A DNA stretch of 56,896 nt from DASRYH01 sp035687245 (lineage in GTDB: Bacteria; Actinomycetota; Coriobacteriia; Anaerosomatales; PHET01). Positions 15,250 to 23,810 of the stretch are shown piece by piece. Under the pieces are notes generated by a model, which saw only the letters and a program-made list of their open reading frames with translations, was not told the DNA's origin and ran no database searches. The position numbers were made by a program, and so were the translations under genes. The stretch lies in assembly GCA_035687245.1 (NCBI GenBank), contig DASRYH010000081.1, forward strand, positions 1 through 56,896, read 5' to 3'. The stretch's first letter is position 1. Every line of letters begins with the position of its first letter.

Positions 15250-16008
15250 CTACGCGGTCGTGCTCATCGCACGGGTCTCCATGCCGCTCAATGCGTTGCG
15301 CACCAGCTCGCGGTACGCGCGACTCACCGGAACGGTGGGTTCGCCGGCGCCGACACCCTCAATGTCGAGCACGTATGCCGACCTCGAAAGCCAGCGCCCG
15401 CCCATCACGTGGTGCGTGTTCACAAGGTAGGAGCGGTGCGTGCGGATGAACATGCCGCCCAGCATCCGCTCAAGGCTGCCGATGTTTGCCGAAGAGAGCT
15501 TGCGGCCCTGATCGGTATGCAGGTAACAGTAGTTGCGTGCGGCCTCGACGTAGCGGATCGAGTCGGCGTTGACGAAGCTGCGAGAGCCACCGTACTCGAC
15601 CATGACGCGGCACACGTCGGGAGCACGGTCCGGCCTGCTTCGGCGCAAGAGCCCCGCGATTCGGAGGAGCAACTCCTGGTGATTCGGCGGCTTGACCACG
15701 AAGTCGTCGGCGCCCAGCGACAGTCCCCTGAGCCGGTAGTGCATCGGGCCATCAGCGCTCACCATCACAACCGGCTTGTTGGCCGTGAACGCGTTGTCGC
15801 GAATCTGTTTGAGTACCGAGAAGCCGTCTCGGCCCGGAAGAGCCAGGTCGAGCATGATGAGATCCGCGGCGATGATCTCAGCGTCGAGCAGGGGATCGTT
15901 CGCGTTTGAGATGTTGTGGACCTCGTAGCCCGCGCTGGCGAGCAATGCGCGCATGCTGACTGCGAACTGCGCGTCGTTCTCTACGACGAGGATTCGAGAG
16001 GCATTCAT
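15250..16008 (-). CDS. Response regulator with LytTR DNA-binding domain
   Basis: 252 residues. The receiver domain runs 1-120: acidic pocket VENDAQF, phospho-acceptor in MLDLALPG (about Asp55), Ser in VMVSADG and Lys in VVKPPNHQEL. The C-terminal half is LytTR: SIRYVEAARNYCYLHTDQGR, LERMLGGMFIRTHRSYLVN, and a final helix region VSRAYRELVR. Known: LytTR regulators bind direct repeats and often respond to LytS-type kinases; none is encoded here. It converges with the cytochrome gene across 32 bp, with a small AGGCG-TTC-CGCCT hairpin between. A ribosome site AAGGACGT precedes the ATG. Confidence 0.93.
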   Translation of the reverse strand: MNASRILVVENDAQFAVSMRALLASAGYEVHNISNANDPLLDAEIIAADLIMLDLALPGRDGFSVLKQIRDNAFTANKPVVMVSADGPMHYRLRGLSLGADDFVVKPPNHQELLLRIAGLLRRSRPDRAPDVCRVMVEYGGSRSFVNADSIRYVEAARNYCYLHTDQGRKLSSANIGSLERMLGGMFIRTHRSYLVNTHHVMGGRWLSRSAYVLDIEGVGAGEPTVPVSRAYRELVRNALSGMETRAMSTTA

Positions 16009-16289
16009 TGTCGGTACGTCCTTGTGAGTGAGTTTGTGCGGGACGACTGCCTTCAGGTGTGTCTATCGGCAGATGAATCGCTCCACTTTAGTGTGATGGA
16101 GCGCACAATCGTGCTTGGGCGAGCGGACGCATCGCAGATTTCTCGTGCCGACTGGCGCAGGCAGGTGGCCTGATGAGACCACGCCGGCTCCATGCGGCCT
16201 CCGCCGCACCCGCTGCGTCCGGGTGACGTCCATTTCGGCGCTTCGTGAGGTAGGATATTGGCGCATGCCACCTGCCGAAAGGGTTCGAG

Positions 16290-17129
16290 ATGAGCTTCGC
16301 CGTCGTCACCGACAGCACCGCCGACATCTCTCCGCAGATCGCGGCCGAGCGCGGTATCCACGTCGTCCCGCTCTCACTCACCATCGATGGCGAGACGATG
16401 CCGGATGGCACGCTCACGCAAGTCGAGTTCTTCGAGCGCATGAACAACGCACCGCAGCTCCCAACCACATCGCAGCCCTCGGTCGGCGCGTTCACGGAGA
16501 CCTACGAGCGCCTGCTCGAGTCGGCCGAACAGATCGTCTCCGTGCACATCTCATCCAAGCTCTCAGGCACCGTTGAGTCGGCGCGCCAAGCGGCCGCAAG
16601 CTTCGGCGGGCGCGTTCACGTCTTCGACTCCAAGAACCTCTCATGGGGGCTCGCGTTGCAGGTCGTAGAAGCCACGCGCATGGCCGCAGCAGGCCTGAGC
16701 CCCGCCGCTGCTCTCGAGGGCCTCGAGCGCGTGCGTGAGCGCTGCAAGCTCATCGTGGGCATCGACTCCCTCGACAACCTCGCCCGCGGTGGCCGAATCG
16801 GTCGCGTCGGCAAGCTCTTCGGCTCGCTGCTGGACCTGAAAGTCACCTTCACCGTGGACGAGGATGGGGCCTTCACCCCCGTAGCGCGCAGCCGCGGCGA
16901 GAAGGCGGCGCTTCGGCACACGCTGGACTGGGTCGCCGAGCAGATGGGCGAGCACACCAAGGCCAAGTTCGCGGTTGGCTTTGCGCTTAGGCCGGAGCGC
17001 GCCGAGGCGCTTGCCGCGCAGCTGCGTGAGCGTTTCGACGCTCTTGAGCTCACCGTCTACGAGGCTGGCACCGTCATCTGCACTCACACGGGCACGGGCT
17101 GGGGCGTAGCGCTTCTGCCCGAAGACTAG
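16290..17129 (+). CDS. DegV family fatty-acid-binding protein
   Basis: 279 residues, the usual DegV length. Seen: FAVVTDSTADISPQ at the N-terminus, the fatty-acid head-group motif TTSQPSVGAF (about 53-62), VHISSKLSGTVESARQAA, and the second domain with SLDNLARGGRIGRVGKL. Known: DegV/FakB proteins bind a fatty acid and present it to FakA kinase to make acyl phosphate for membrane lipids. No FakA gene is nearby. The ATG is preceded by TGCCGAAAGGG, which serves as ribosome site. A -10-like TAGGAT lies at 16251-16256. Confidence 0.95.
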   Translation: MSFAVVTDSTADISPQIAAERGIHVVPLSLTIDGETMPDGTLTQVEFFERMNNAPQLPTTSQPSVGAFTETYERLLESAEQIVSVHISSKLSGTVESARQAAASFGGRVHVFDSKNLSWGLALQVVEATRMAAAGLSPAAALEGLERVRERCKLIVGIDSLDNLARGGRIGRVGKLFGSLLDLKVTFTVDEDGAFTPVARSRGEKAALRHTLDWVAEQMGEHTKAKFAVGFALRPERAEALAAQLRERFDALELTVYEAGTVICTHTGTGWGVALLPED

Positions 17130-17298
17130 CCCGCCAGGCTCTTCCACATGCCCTTCTTGCGGCGATGCCGCGACGGAATCACCGCAGGTGGGCTTGTGAC
17201 AGCCATCACGTGCGCAGCGTCGCCCGCCCTTCCCGCGCATCTCGAGGTGTCGTTCACTCGTACCGATACTCCATGTGAGTATGGCGAAAGGAACGACC

Positions 17299-18390
17299 AT
17301 GGTGCCTTCAATGAATGAAGGAGACCACCCGGCCAACGCAGCGATCGCAGCGGAGCTGGCCAGGCTGGCCTCCGTTTACGGCTTTACGCCGCTTTCGGGC
17401 CTCAACCTGCGTCACCAGTCGGGCAGCGCGGTCGTAGACCACGCGATCGTCGACGAGTTCGGCGTGCTCGTGTTCTCCACGCTCACCTGCGGCAGCGCTG
17501 TGCTGCGCGGCTCGGATACCGATGCGCGATGGACCGTGCGCTTTGATGACGGCGCGATCTCGACGTTGGTCAATCCGCTCACGGGTCTGCGCAACGCCGA
17601 GAAGATCGTTCGTGACGTCGCTGCAAGCTCCGGCAACTCCATCGATGCCGACTACGTGAAGAGCGCAGTCGTCTTCGATCAGTCCACCATCAGCGAGCTC
17701 GACCTCGGCCCGTTCGACCGCGAGCGAGTCGTCACCATCGCCCAGCTCCAGAGCGTGCTTCAGACGCGCCACGACTTTGCGCCGAATCCCGGCGACATTG
17801 ATTCGGCAAAGCGGGCAGCGCTCGTCAACGCGCTTCGCGCCGCCAACGCCACAGCGACCGCCGACACCTCGTCTTCACCATGGGCGGTTGATCACGAGGC
17901 CGCCGCGATCAACCAGCACGCGATGACACAGGCGGGCCGCCGCGTCGCCGCAAGCGCCGCTGTAGTCGACGCGCCGAAGAGGCGAAGCACGCTTGGTCAC
18001 AACATGTGGTACCTCGCGTCACGCACGATGCCGCTGCTGCTGGCTGCCTTCGCGTACTGGTGGGTCCTGTACGGCGGCGGCATGGACATGGTCATCGCCA
18101 GAGTGGACGGCATGACCGTCCCCGAAGATGAGGCCTACTCGGTCACCGCGGCCGACCCAACCTCGCACCAGGTGCTTGATAACGTGCCGGGCGTCGTTGA
18201 GCGTATGCGCAAGGACGCGCCGGCCGAGGTAGTCGCTGCCATCAAGAATCCCGACCACCCCACGATCCAGCGCTCCACAGGCGGGGCCATCGTCTACAGC
18301 TGGAGGTACACGGACGATAATGGCGTGGTCAAGACCTACACGGTCAGGACGACGATCGAGGGCGAGATTCTCGCTCCGGGCTCCAACTAG
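17299..18390 (+). CDS. NERD-like domain membrane protein, catalytic residues apparently lost
   Basis: 363 residues from the ATG at 17299, with AAAGGA seven bases upstream; GTG 17275 and ATG 17281 are in-frame alternatives. Residues ~15-130 have the shape of a NERD (nuclease-related) domain: helix ANAAIAAELARL, VVDHAIVDEFGVLVFSTLTCGS, VLRG...ARWTVRF and NPLTGLRNAEKIVRD. The usual EVK catalytic triplet after GVxV is replaced by STLT, so nuclease activity is unlikely. One transmembrane span follows near residue 245 (TMPLLLAAFAYWWVLYGG), then ~110 extracytoplasmic residues. Its stop TAG overlaps that of the convergent acuC gene in a shared CTAG. Confidence 0.7.
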   Translation: MVPSMNEGDHPANAAIAAELARLASVYGFTPLSGLNLRHQSGSAVVDHAIVDEFGVLVFSTLTCGSAVLRGSDTDARWTVRFDDGAISTLVNPLTGLRNAEKIVRDVAASSGNSIDADYVKSAVVFDQSTISELDLGPFDRERVVTIAQLQSVLQTRHDFAPNPGDIDSAKRAALVNALRAANATATADTSSSPWAVDHEAAAINQHAMTQAGRRVAASAAVVDAPKRRSTLGHNMWYLASRTMPLLLAAFAYWWVLYGGGMDMVIARVDGMTVPEDEAYSVTAADPTSHQVLDNVPGVVERMRKDAPAEVVAAIKNPDHPTIQRSTGGAIVYSWRYTDDNGVVKTYTVRTTIEGEILAPGSN

Positions 18391-19622
18391 TCACGCGCCA
18401 ACAGCGGCGACTCTTCGGCGACTCTACCAAGCATCCAATTGGTGACTTGTACCGCCGCATCGAGTTGCTCTGCCGTGCGCTCGGGAGCGCTCTCCTCCAG
18501 CGTGCGCGTGACTCGCGGAGCCTCCGCGTCTACGTCGTGCGCAGCCTTCGTCGCCTGCCGAATCCAAGTCTCAGGGAGCATCTCGGGCACCGGCCGGCGC
18601 AGCGCGAGTGCGAGCGCGCCGGCCCACATCCGCGGCACCTCCGAGAACGGGCGGTAGCCGCCGCCTCCCGTCATCAGAACGCGTCCACCCGTCAGCTCCT
18701 CGGTGAGCGCGAGTAGGCCGTCGACGAGGTCGAGGTAGCCTGCGACGCTTTGCGAGAGGTGAGTGAGAGGGTCGTTGGCGTGCGAGTCGGCGCCAAGCTG
18801 CAAGACGATGAAGTCGGGTCTATACGCGAGCAGCGCCGGTGCGACCGCTCGCTCGAATACGAGCGCATAGCACTCGGGACCCGCGAACGGCGGAAGTGGA
18901 AGGTTGAGGGCCGCACCGCTTCCGGCACCCGTCCCAATATCAGACTCGCGGCCGGTTCCTGGGAAGAGGTAACGCCCCGACTCATGAGCCGAGATCGTCA
19001 GCACGTCTGGACGCTCGATGAAGGCGGCCTCCACCCCGTCGCCATGATGGGCGTCGATATCGACGTAGGCGACGCGCATGCCCGGCCTCGTGCGAGTGAG
19101 ATGTTCTATAGCGCAGGCAGCGTCGTTGTAGATGCAGAACCCCGACGCGTGGTCGGGCTGGGCGTGGTGCAAGCCACCGGCGGGGGAGAAGGCGCGCTCG
19201 AGCGAGCCTGAAGCGACAAGCTCAGCCGCCGCGACTGTCGATGCCACGGTGAGCGCGGCCGCCTCGTGCATGCCGCGGAATACGGGGGTGTCCCCGGGGC
19301 CGATACCGTGGCGTGGGCCGCAGCTTGAGTCCCCTGCAGACGCTGCTCGGACACATTCGACGTAGTCAGCGGTGTGCACGAGTGTGAGCGTCTCGGTGCT
19401 GGCCGGCGCGTCTACGCCGATCACGCACGCTCGCTCGTAGTTGTGGGTCGCCGCCAGCTCGCGCGCGGGGAAGGCGCCGAGCGTCGCGTCGTTGTCTTCA
19501 TCGAGCAAGCCCCACGCGCGCATCAGTTCCACGCTCAGCGTGAAGCGCTCCGGCACCAGTGGGTGCCGTCCGCCGAAGCGGTAGCTCGCCAGGTTATCCG
19601 AGTAGAGAACTCCAGTGCCCAA
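18387..19622 (-). CDS. acuC: AcuC-type class I histone-deacetylase-family enzyme
   Basis: 411 residues from a TTG at 19622, chosen because GGAGGG lies five bases before it; a TTG at 19691 would extend it by 23 residues. Seen: YSDNLASYRFGGRHPLVPERF, the paired active-site His in GGLHHAQPDHASGFCIYND, zinc ligands in YVDIDAHHGDGVE, ISAHESGRYLFPGTG and QLGADSHANDPLTHL, and the Gly-rich GGGGYRPFSEVPRMWA. Known: AcuC removes acetyl groups from lysines, notably of acetyl-CoA synthetase, to control acetate use. No acs or acuA gene is visible here. It diverges from the HEAT-like gene at 19750. Confidence 0.93.
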   Translation of the reverse strand: MGTGVLYSDNLASYRFGGRHPLVPERFTLSVELMRAWGLLDEDNDATLGAFPARELAATHNYERACVIGVDAPASTETLTLVHTADYVECVRAASAGDSSCGPRHGIGPGDTPVFRGMHEAAALTVASTVAAAELVASGSLERAFSPAGGLHHAQPDHASGFCIYNDAACAIEHLTRTRPGMRVAYVDIDAHHGDGVEAAFIERPDVLTISAHESGRYLFPGTGRESDIGTGAGSGAALNLPLPPFAGPECYALVFERAVAPALLAYRPDFIVLQLGADSHANDPLTHLSQSVAGYLDLVDGLLALTEELTGGRVLMTGGGGYRPFSEVPRMWAGALALALRRPVPEMLPETWIRQATKAAHDVDAEAPRVTRTLEESAPERTAEQLDAAVQVTNWMLGRVAEESPLLARD

Positions 19623-19749
19623 CGCATCCCTCCAGCACTCCTCGTGCGCCGTCGCCTCCGATGGTACGACTTCGGCGCGCGCCCCACCCAAAGATGTCAG
19701 AGCCGCGGGGCATCATCTCTACGACGGCGGGAAGGAGGCGGGCCCAACG

Positions 19750-20298
19750 ATGCCCTATGAGACAGATCCGAAGGTGCTCGAATGGTTCGAACGCACCTTG
19801 GCCGATCCGCGACCCAATGTGCGCCGGCGCGCGGTCGAGCTGCTCGACAAGGTGGACAGTGCGAGCCGCGAGCGATGGCTTGATGCCGCAGAGCGCGACA
19901 GTGACCCCCGTGTCGCGGGAACGGCAGTTCTCGTCCACTCGTCGATCCTGGTCGCCGAAGATGCCAGCGTCTTCGAGCTGCTGGAGAGCGACTTCGGCAC
20001 AGTGGAAGGCGGTGAGGACCTTGCGTGGGAGTGGGAGTATCTCGTGGTCGTCTGCGAGGGGTCCTACGTCCCGGCAGCGCACCGTATCGTTTTTCTGCGT
20101 GAAGAAGACGATGCGACGGCAAGAGAGGTGGCGGTGATCAAGGCGTCCTACGGTCGCGCTTCAGCTGAGTCGCTCACGCCGGTGATTGTCGACAAACGGC
20201 TGGTTAGCCGCTACACGCGGTCTCCGCGTTCGGCTATGGAAGCGCAGATGTGGAAGTCCGAGGGCCGTCCTCGCTACATCGAGCACGACGAGGGGTGA
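19750..20298 (+). CDS. Putative HEAT-like repeat protein
   Basis: 182 residues from the ATG at 19750 (GGAGG upstream). The first ~95 residues contain HEAT-like helical pairs: WFERTLADPRPNVRRRAVELL, and RWLDAAERDSDPRVAGTAVLV. The second half is mixed, with WEWEYLVVVCEGSYVPAAHR, FLREEDDATAREVAVIKASY and a basic tail. No signal or membrane segment. The family function is unknown; HEAT folds usually bind proteins. It may be co-transcribed with the META lipoprotein 56 bp downstream. Confidence 0.75.
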   Translation: MPYETDPKVLEWFERTLADPRPNVRRRAVELLDKVDSASRERWLDAAERDSDPRVAGTAVLVHSSILVAEDASVFELLESDFGTVEGGEDLAWEWEYLVVVCEGSYVPAAHRIVFLREEDDATAREVAVIKASYGRASAESLTPVIVDKRLVSRYTRSPRSAMEAQMWKSEGRPRYIEHDEG

Positions 20299-20354
20299 TG
20301 TGGCACGATTGGACGTGCAGACGAGCCCAAGTCGGATTCATCGGGGGTGTCGTT

Positions 20355-20858
20355 ATGACGGCGTTTGGACGAGTTGCACGCTGGATGCTCATTGGGGTCT
20401 CGATCACCGTGCTCGTGTTGGTGTCCGGCTGCGCGAAGGGCGACGCGGTCAAGCCTGTCGAGCCCGGCGTATCCAAGCCGCCTGTGAACAAGCCGGTGGC
20501 CGCGCAACCTAAGCTCGAAGCCACCGACTGGGAGTGCACGGGCTACGCCAACGCGGACGAAGCGCTCGTCGAAGTCATCTCCGGCACGGCAGTCACCACC
20601 CGTTTCGAGGACGGGGTCGTGCACGGCAGCACTGGCGTGAACACCTACGAGGGCGGCTACACGATCGACGGCACCAGGCTCGAGATCGACCCGGCCTTTC
20701 AGGTCACCGAGCGCGGCGGCTCACCTGAGGCCATGGATCAGGAAAGCGCGTTTCTCGCGGTGATCGGCAGAACCAAGGGCTACTCGATCGAGGGCGGGGT
20801 ACTCACGCTCACCGACGCCGCCGGCTTGAGACTCGCCACCTTCGAAGTCGCGAAGTAG
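20355..20858 (+). CDS. META-domain lipoprotein, second copy
   Basis: 167 residues from the ATG at 20355 (GGGGGTG upstream). Lipoprotein signal MLIGVSITVLVLVSGC, then a ~35-residue Pro/Lys linker, then a META-like domain: LEATDWECTGYANADE, TTRFEDGVVHGSTGVNTYEGG, SPEAMDQESAFLAVIGRTKGY and GGVLTLTDAAGLRLATFE. The plan matches the protein at 4366-4791, including the G-VN--GG and E--F--VLG/IG-TK motifs, so the two are paralogues. The linker here is longer, giving a more exposed domain. Confidence 0.85.
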   Translation: MTAFGRVARWMLIGVSITVLVLVSGCAKGDAVKPVEPGVSKPPVNKPVAAQPKLEATDWECTGYANADEALVEVISGTAVTTRFEDGVVHGSTGVNTYEGGYTIDGTRLEIDPAFQVTERGGSPEAMDQESAFLAVIGRTKGYSIEGGVLTLTDAAGLRLATFEVAK

Positions 20859-20870
20859 CCGCTCGCGCGG

Positions 20871-21707
20871 CTACCAGAGGGCGGCGACAGACGGCACGTG
20901 GCGCCGGTCGATCAGCGAGATTGCGTCTTTCGAGCACGCGGCACGGCAGATGCCGCAACCCCAGCATGCGTCTTGGTGCAGGGTGACGCTGCCTTTGCGA
21001 GCTTCGATCGCATCGAACGGGCAGACCTTCGCGCACTTGCCGCAGGCCACGCACTGCTCGTCGGACAGCTGCGCGACCGTCTCGCCTCGCCACATCATCT
21101 TGAGCTCGTAGCCCTGCGTCATCTTCATCGCCATGCAGCCGCTCTCGATGTTGCAGTTGCAGATGGCTGCCGTGAACGGTGTATCGAAGGTCCAGATCGA
21201 ATGCATGAGGCCGCGCTGCTCGCAGTCGGCTAGCAGCTCCATTGCCTCGTTCTTGGTCATCGTGTGGAAGTCGTTCAGGTGGGGCCCGTTCGCGTAGTCG
21301 CGAAAGCCCTCTTCGAGCACGTCGGCGATCGGCTGGGTGGTAACGAGCATGCAGACCTCGTCGGCGTTCTTGCCAGGAGTGTGCATGCGACAGATGCAGG
21401 GGATGACCGTGATCGAGGTGGCTAGGTCGAAGACCTGAGCGCAGTCCTCGATCGGGAGCGGCTGCCCGAAGTGATGCGTCTGCATGTGGCGCGAGATCGC
21501 GGACTTGCCTGCCCGAGCGAGCGGTTCAGGCAGCTTCTCGAAGCGCCCCATCCACGTGATGGCATTAGCCCTCATGTCGCCGAAGCCTCGCACGAACTTC
21601 ACCACGTAGTTGCGGCGCTGCAGATCGCTCTGCAGGTCGTAGGCGTAGTTCTTGGCGTTGAGATACCAGCGCTCGCCCTCGCCGTGCTCCACGCAGAACT
21701 GGCACAT
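20871..21707 (-). CDS. 4Fe-4S ferredoxin-domain protein with extra cysteine motifs
   Basis: 278 residues from the ATG at 21707 (AGAGG upstream). The C-terminus carries two classical clusters, CVACGKCAKVCPFD and CWGCGICRAACSKD. Three further Cys groups precede them: MCQFCVEHG at the very N-terminus, CICRMHTPG near 130 and ICNCNIESGC near 205. The middle is helical and rich in His (RHMQTHHFGQPL). No membrane span or signal. Such soluble proteins transfer electrons between redox partners; the extra motifs suggest a third cluster or a metal site. I know of no experimentally defined function. It converges with the META lipoprotein across 12 bp. Confidence 0.85.
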   Translation of the reverse strand: MCQFCVEHGEGERWYLNAKNYAYDLQSDLQRRNYVVKFVRGFGDMRANAITWMGRFEKLPEPLARAGKSAISRHMQTHHFGQPLPIEDCAQVFDLATSITVIPCICRMHTPGKNADEVCMLVTTQPIADVLEEGFRDYANGPHLNDFHTMTKNEAMELLADCEQRGLMHSIWTFDTPFTAAICNCNIESGCMAMKMTQGYELKMMWRGETVAQLSDEQCVACGKCAKVCPFDAIEARKGSVTLHQDACWGCGICRAACSKDAISLIDRRHVPSVAALW

Positions 21708-21945
21708 GAGGCAGCCTCTCGGTCCTTCGGGTTGGTTTGCGGTGATGCCTGCCGCGAGGCTCGCGGCGGGACCGAGGGAATGGTACCGCAGGCGCGGCCG
21801 CGTGGGGCACTGAAGTGGTGAGGATGAGCGGCTACCGCCGGGCGCGCGGGACTCGTGCAATATCGAAACAGCCGGGATGCGTTGCGCTTACGCGTCAACG
21901 ACTCGGCGAGTCTGTCGATGGGAGGGCCACAACGAGCTGGGACGC

Positions 21946-22119
21946 TTAGCTCGTCTGCTTGGCCTTCTCGATCATCTCCTCGATGCGCTCGAGTCGACGT
22001 TCGAGTTCTGATCGCGCGTACAGCTCCCCGGTGCTGTCCAACGCGTCGTTCGCGAGCTGCGGGCGCTCCACCGGCTCCTGTGCCGGATCAAAACCTGCAG
22101 GCTGAGCGGACGTTCCCAT
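21946..22119 (-). CDS. 57-residue hypothetical protein with charged helix
   Basis: A short gene supported by an excellent ribosome site (GAGGGGGCATC before the ATG at 22119). It reads through a hydrophilic N-terminal half and ends in a strongly charged predicted helix or coiled coil, SELERRLERIEEMIEKAKQTS. A -10-like TATAGT lies upstream on its strand (22164-22169). I do not recognise a family. The final helix suggests self-association or binding to a partner. Confidence 0.6.
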   Translation of the reverse strand: MGTSAQPAGFDPAQEPVERPQLANDALDSTGELYARSELERRLERIEEMIEKAKQTS

Positions 22120-22323
22120 GATGCCCCCTCACTGCGACCAACCGAATTGGTCGACCGGGAGCAACTATACCCCCGTAGATAGGCGCGCATCACGCCGTTG
22201 AACAAAATCCACGAGTTCCTTACAAACTTCTGGTAGTCACCGGTCACAACTTCTCCGTGGAGCCCTTCGTAGGCGCATCGTGCTAGGCTCGAATGGCATC
22301 CGAGAATGCCGAGTGAGGGAGCC

Positions 22324-23805
22324 ATGAGCCACATCGCCGCCGAAGGTTCGGCAATGCTCACCGACCTGTACCAGCTCACGATGGCGCAGGCATACTACGC
22401 GAGCGGGACCGACACCACCGAAGGCTGCTTCCACCTGTCCTTCCGCGAGAACCCATTCGGCGGCGGCTTCACCATCGCATGCGGGCTCGAGCAGGCTGCC
22501 GAATGGCTCGAAGCGTGGCACGTGAGCGCGGATGACATCGCCTATCTGCGCGCGCGGCTTGCGTCGGACGGTACCCGTCTCTTCACCGACGACTTCCTCG
22601 CCCTGCTTGCTGAGCTGCGCTTCACCTGCGACGTCGCCGCTATACCGGAGGGCACAGTCGTCTTCCCGCGCGAGCCACTCATGCGCATAACCGGTCCGCT
22701 GCCGATGTGCCAGCTCGTGGAGACGGCACTGCTCACGATCGTGAACTTCCAGACTCTCGTGGCCACCAAGGCCGCCCGTGTCCGTCTCGCCGCCGGCACC
22801 GACCCAGTCATGGAGTTCGGCCTCCGGCGTGCGCAGGGTCCTGACGGCGGGCTTTCGGCAAGCCGGGCGGCTTACGCCGGCGGCTGCGATTCGACCTCCA
22901 ATGTGCTCGCGGGCCAGCGCCTAGGCATTCCTGTTGCGGGCACGCACGCGCACTCGTGGGTGATGGCCTTCGACAGCGAGGCCGAGGCGTTCGAAGCCTA
23001 CGCCGACGCGTTGCCCAACAACGTCACGCTGCTCGTAGACACCTACGAAACACTCGAGGGAGTGAGGCGTGCGGTCGAGGTCGGTCAGCGCCTGCGCGAG
23101 CGGGGCGGCAAGCTCTTGGGCGTACGCATCGACTCTGGCGACCTCGCGTGGCTCTCGATCAAGGCGCGTGAGATCCTCGATGCTGCCGGTTTCGCCGACA
23201 CGAAGATCGTTGCAAGCAACGAACTCGACGAGCACCTCATCGCATCGCTGAAGGATCAAGGCGCCAAGATCGACCTGTGGGGCGTTGGCACGAAGCTCGT
23301 CACCGGCTGGGACCAGCCGGCGCTCGGTGGCGTCTACAAGCTCTCCGCGGTCAGGCGCCCGGGCGGAGAGTGGATCCCCCGCGTGAAGGTCTCCGAGCAG
23401 GTCGCCAAGATGACGGTCCCGGGCCGGCAGGGAGTGCGCCGCTACCGCCGTACCGACGGCTCACTCGCCGGCGACATGATCTACGACATCGACCACGCTC
23501 CGGTGCACACGGCCACGATGATCGACCCCGCTGAGCCGCTGCGCCGCAAGTTGTTCACCGACAACCACACCACCGAAGAGCTGCTGGTTCCGATCTTCGA
23601 GGCGGGCCGACGCGTCTGGCTGCCGCCGACCCTTGCCGAAGTGCGCGAACGCACGCTATCGAGCCTCGCCGGCATCGACCCCTCGCTCACGCGCACGCTC
23701 AACCCCCACGTCTACCCTGTAGGCCTCGAGCACGGCCTCTACGACCTGCGTACCGCGCTTGTCATGCGCTCCAAGGGCCTAGACCGCGAAACGACAGAGG
23801 AGTAG
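22324..23805 (+). CDS. pncB: Nicotinate phosphoribosyltransferase
   Basis: 493 residues from the ATG at 22324, preceded by GAGGGAG. Seen: LTDLYQLTMAQAYYASG at the start, FHLSFRENPFGGGFTIACGL, EFGLRRAQGPDGGLSASRAAYAGG split by the PRPP site, GTHAHSWVMAF with the autophosphorylated-type His, LLVDTYET, GVRIDSGDLAWLS, and IDLWGVGTKLVT. Reaction: nicotinate + PRPP (+ ATP) to nicotinate mononucleotide in the Preiss-Handler branch of NAD salvage. pncA follows five bases after the stop, giving a complete nicotinamide-to-NaMN module. A possible -10, TAGGCT, lies at 22284-22289. Confidence 0.96.
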   Translation: MSHIAAEGSAMLTDLYQLTMAQAYYASGTDTTEGCFHLSFRENPFGGGFTIACGLEQAAEWLEAWHVSADDIAYLRARLASDGTRLFTDDFLALLAELRFTCDVAAIPEGTVVFPREPLMRITGPLPMCQLVETALLTIVNFQTLVATKAARVRLAAGTDPVMEFGLRRAQGPDGGLSASRAAYAGGCDSTSNVLAGQRLGIPVAGTHAHSWVMAFDSEAEAFEAYADALPNNVTLLVDTYETLEGVRRAVEVGQRLRERGGKLLGVRIDSGDLAWLSIKAREILDAAGFADTKIVASNELDEHLIASLKDQGAKIDLWGVGTKLVTGWDQPALGGVYKLSAVRRPGGEWIPRVKVSEQVAKMTVPGRQGVRRYRRTDGSLAGDMIYDIDHAPVHTATMIDPAEPLRRKLFTDNHTTEELLVPIFEAGRRVWLPPTLAEVRERTLSSLAGIDPSLTRTLNPHVYPVGLEHGLYDLRTALVMRSKGLDRETTEE

Positions 23806-23810
23806 TGGCG

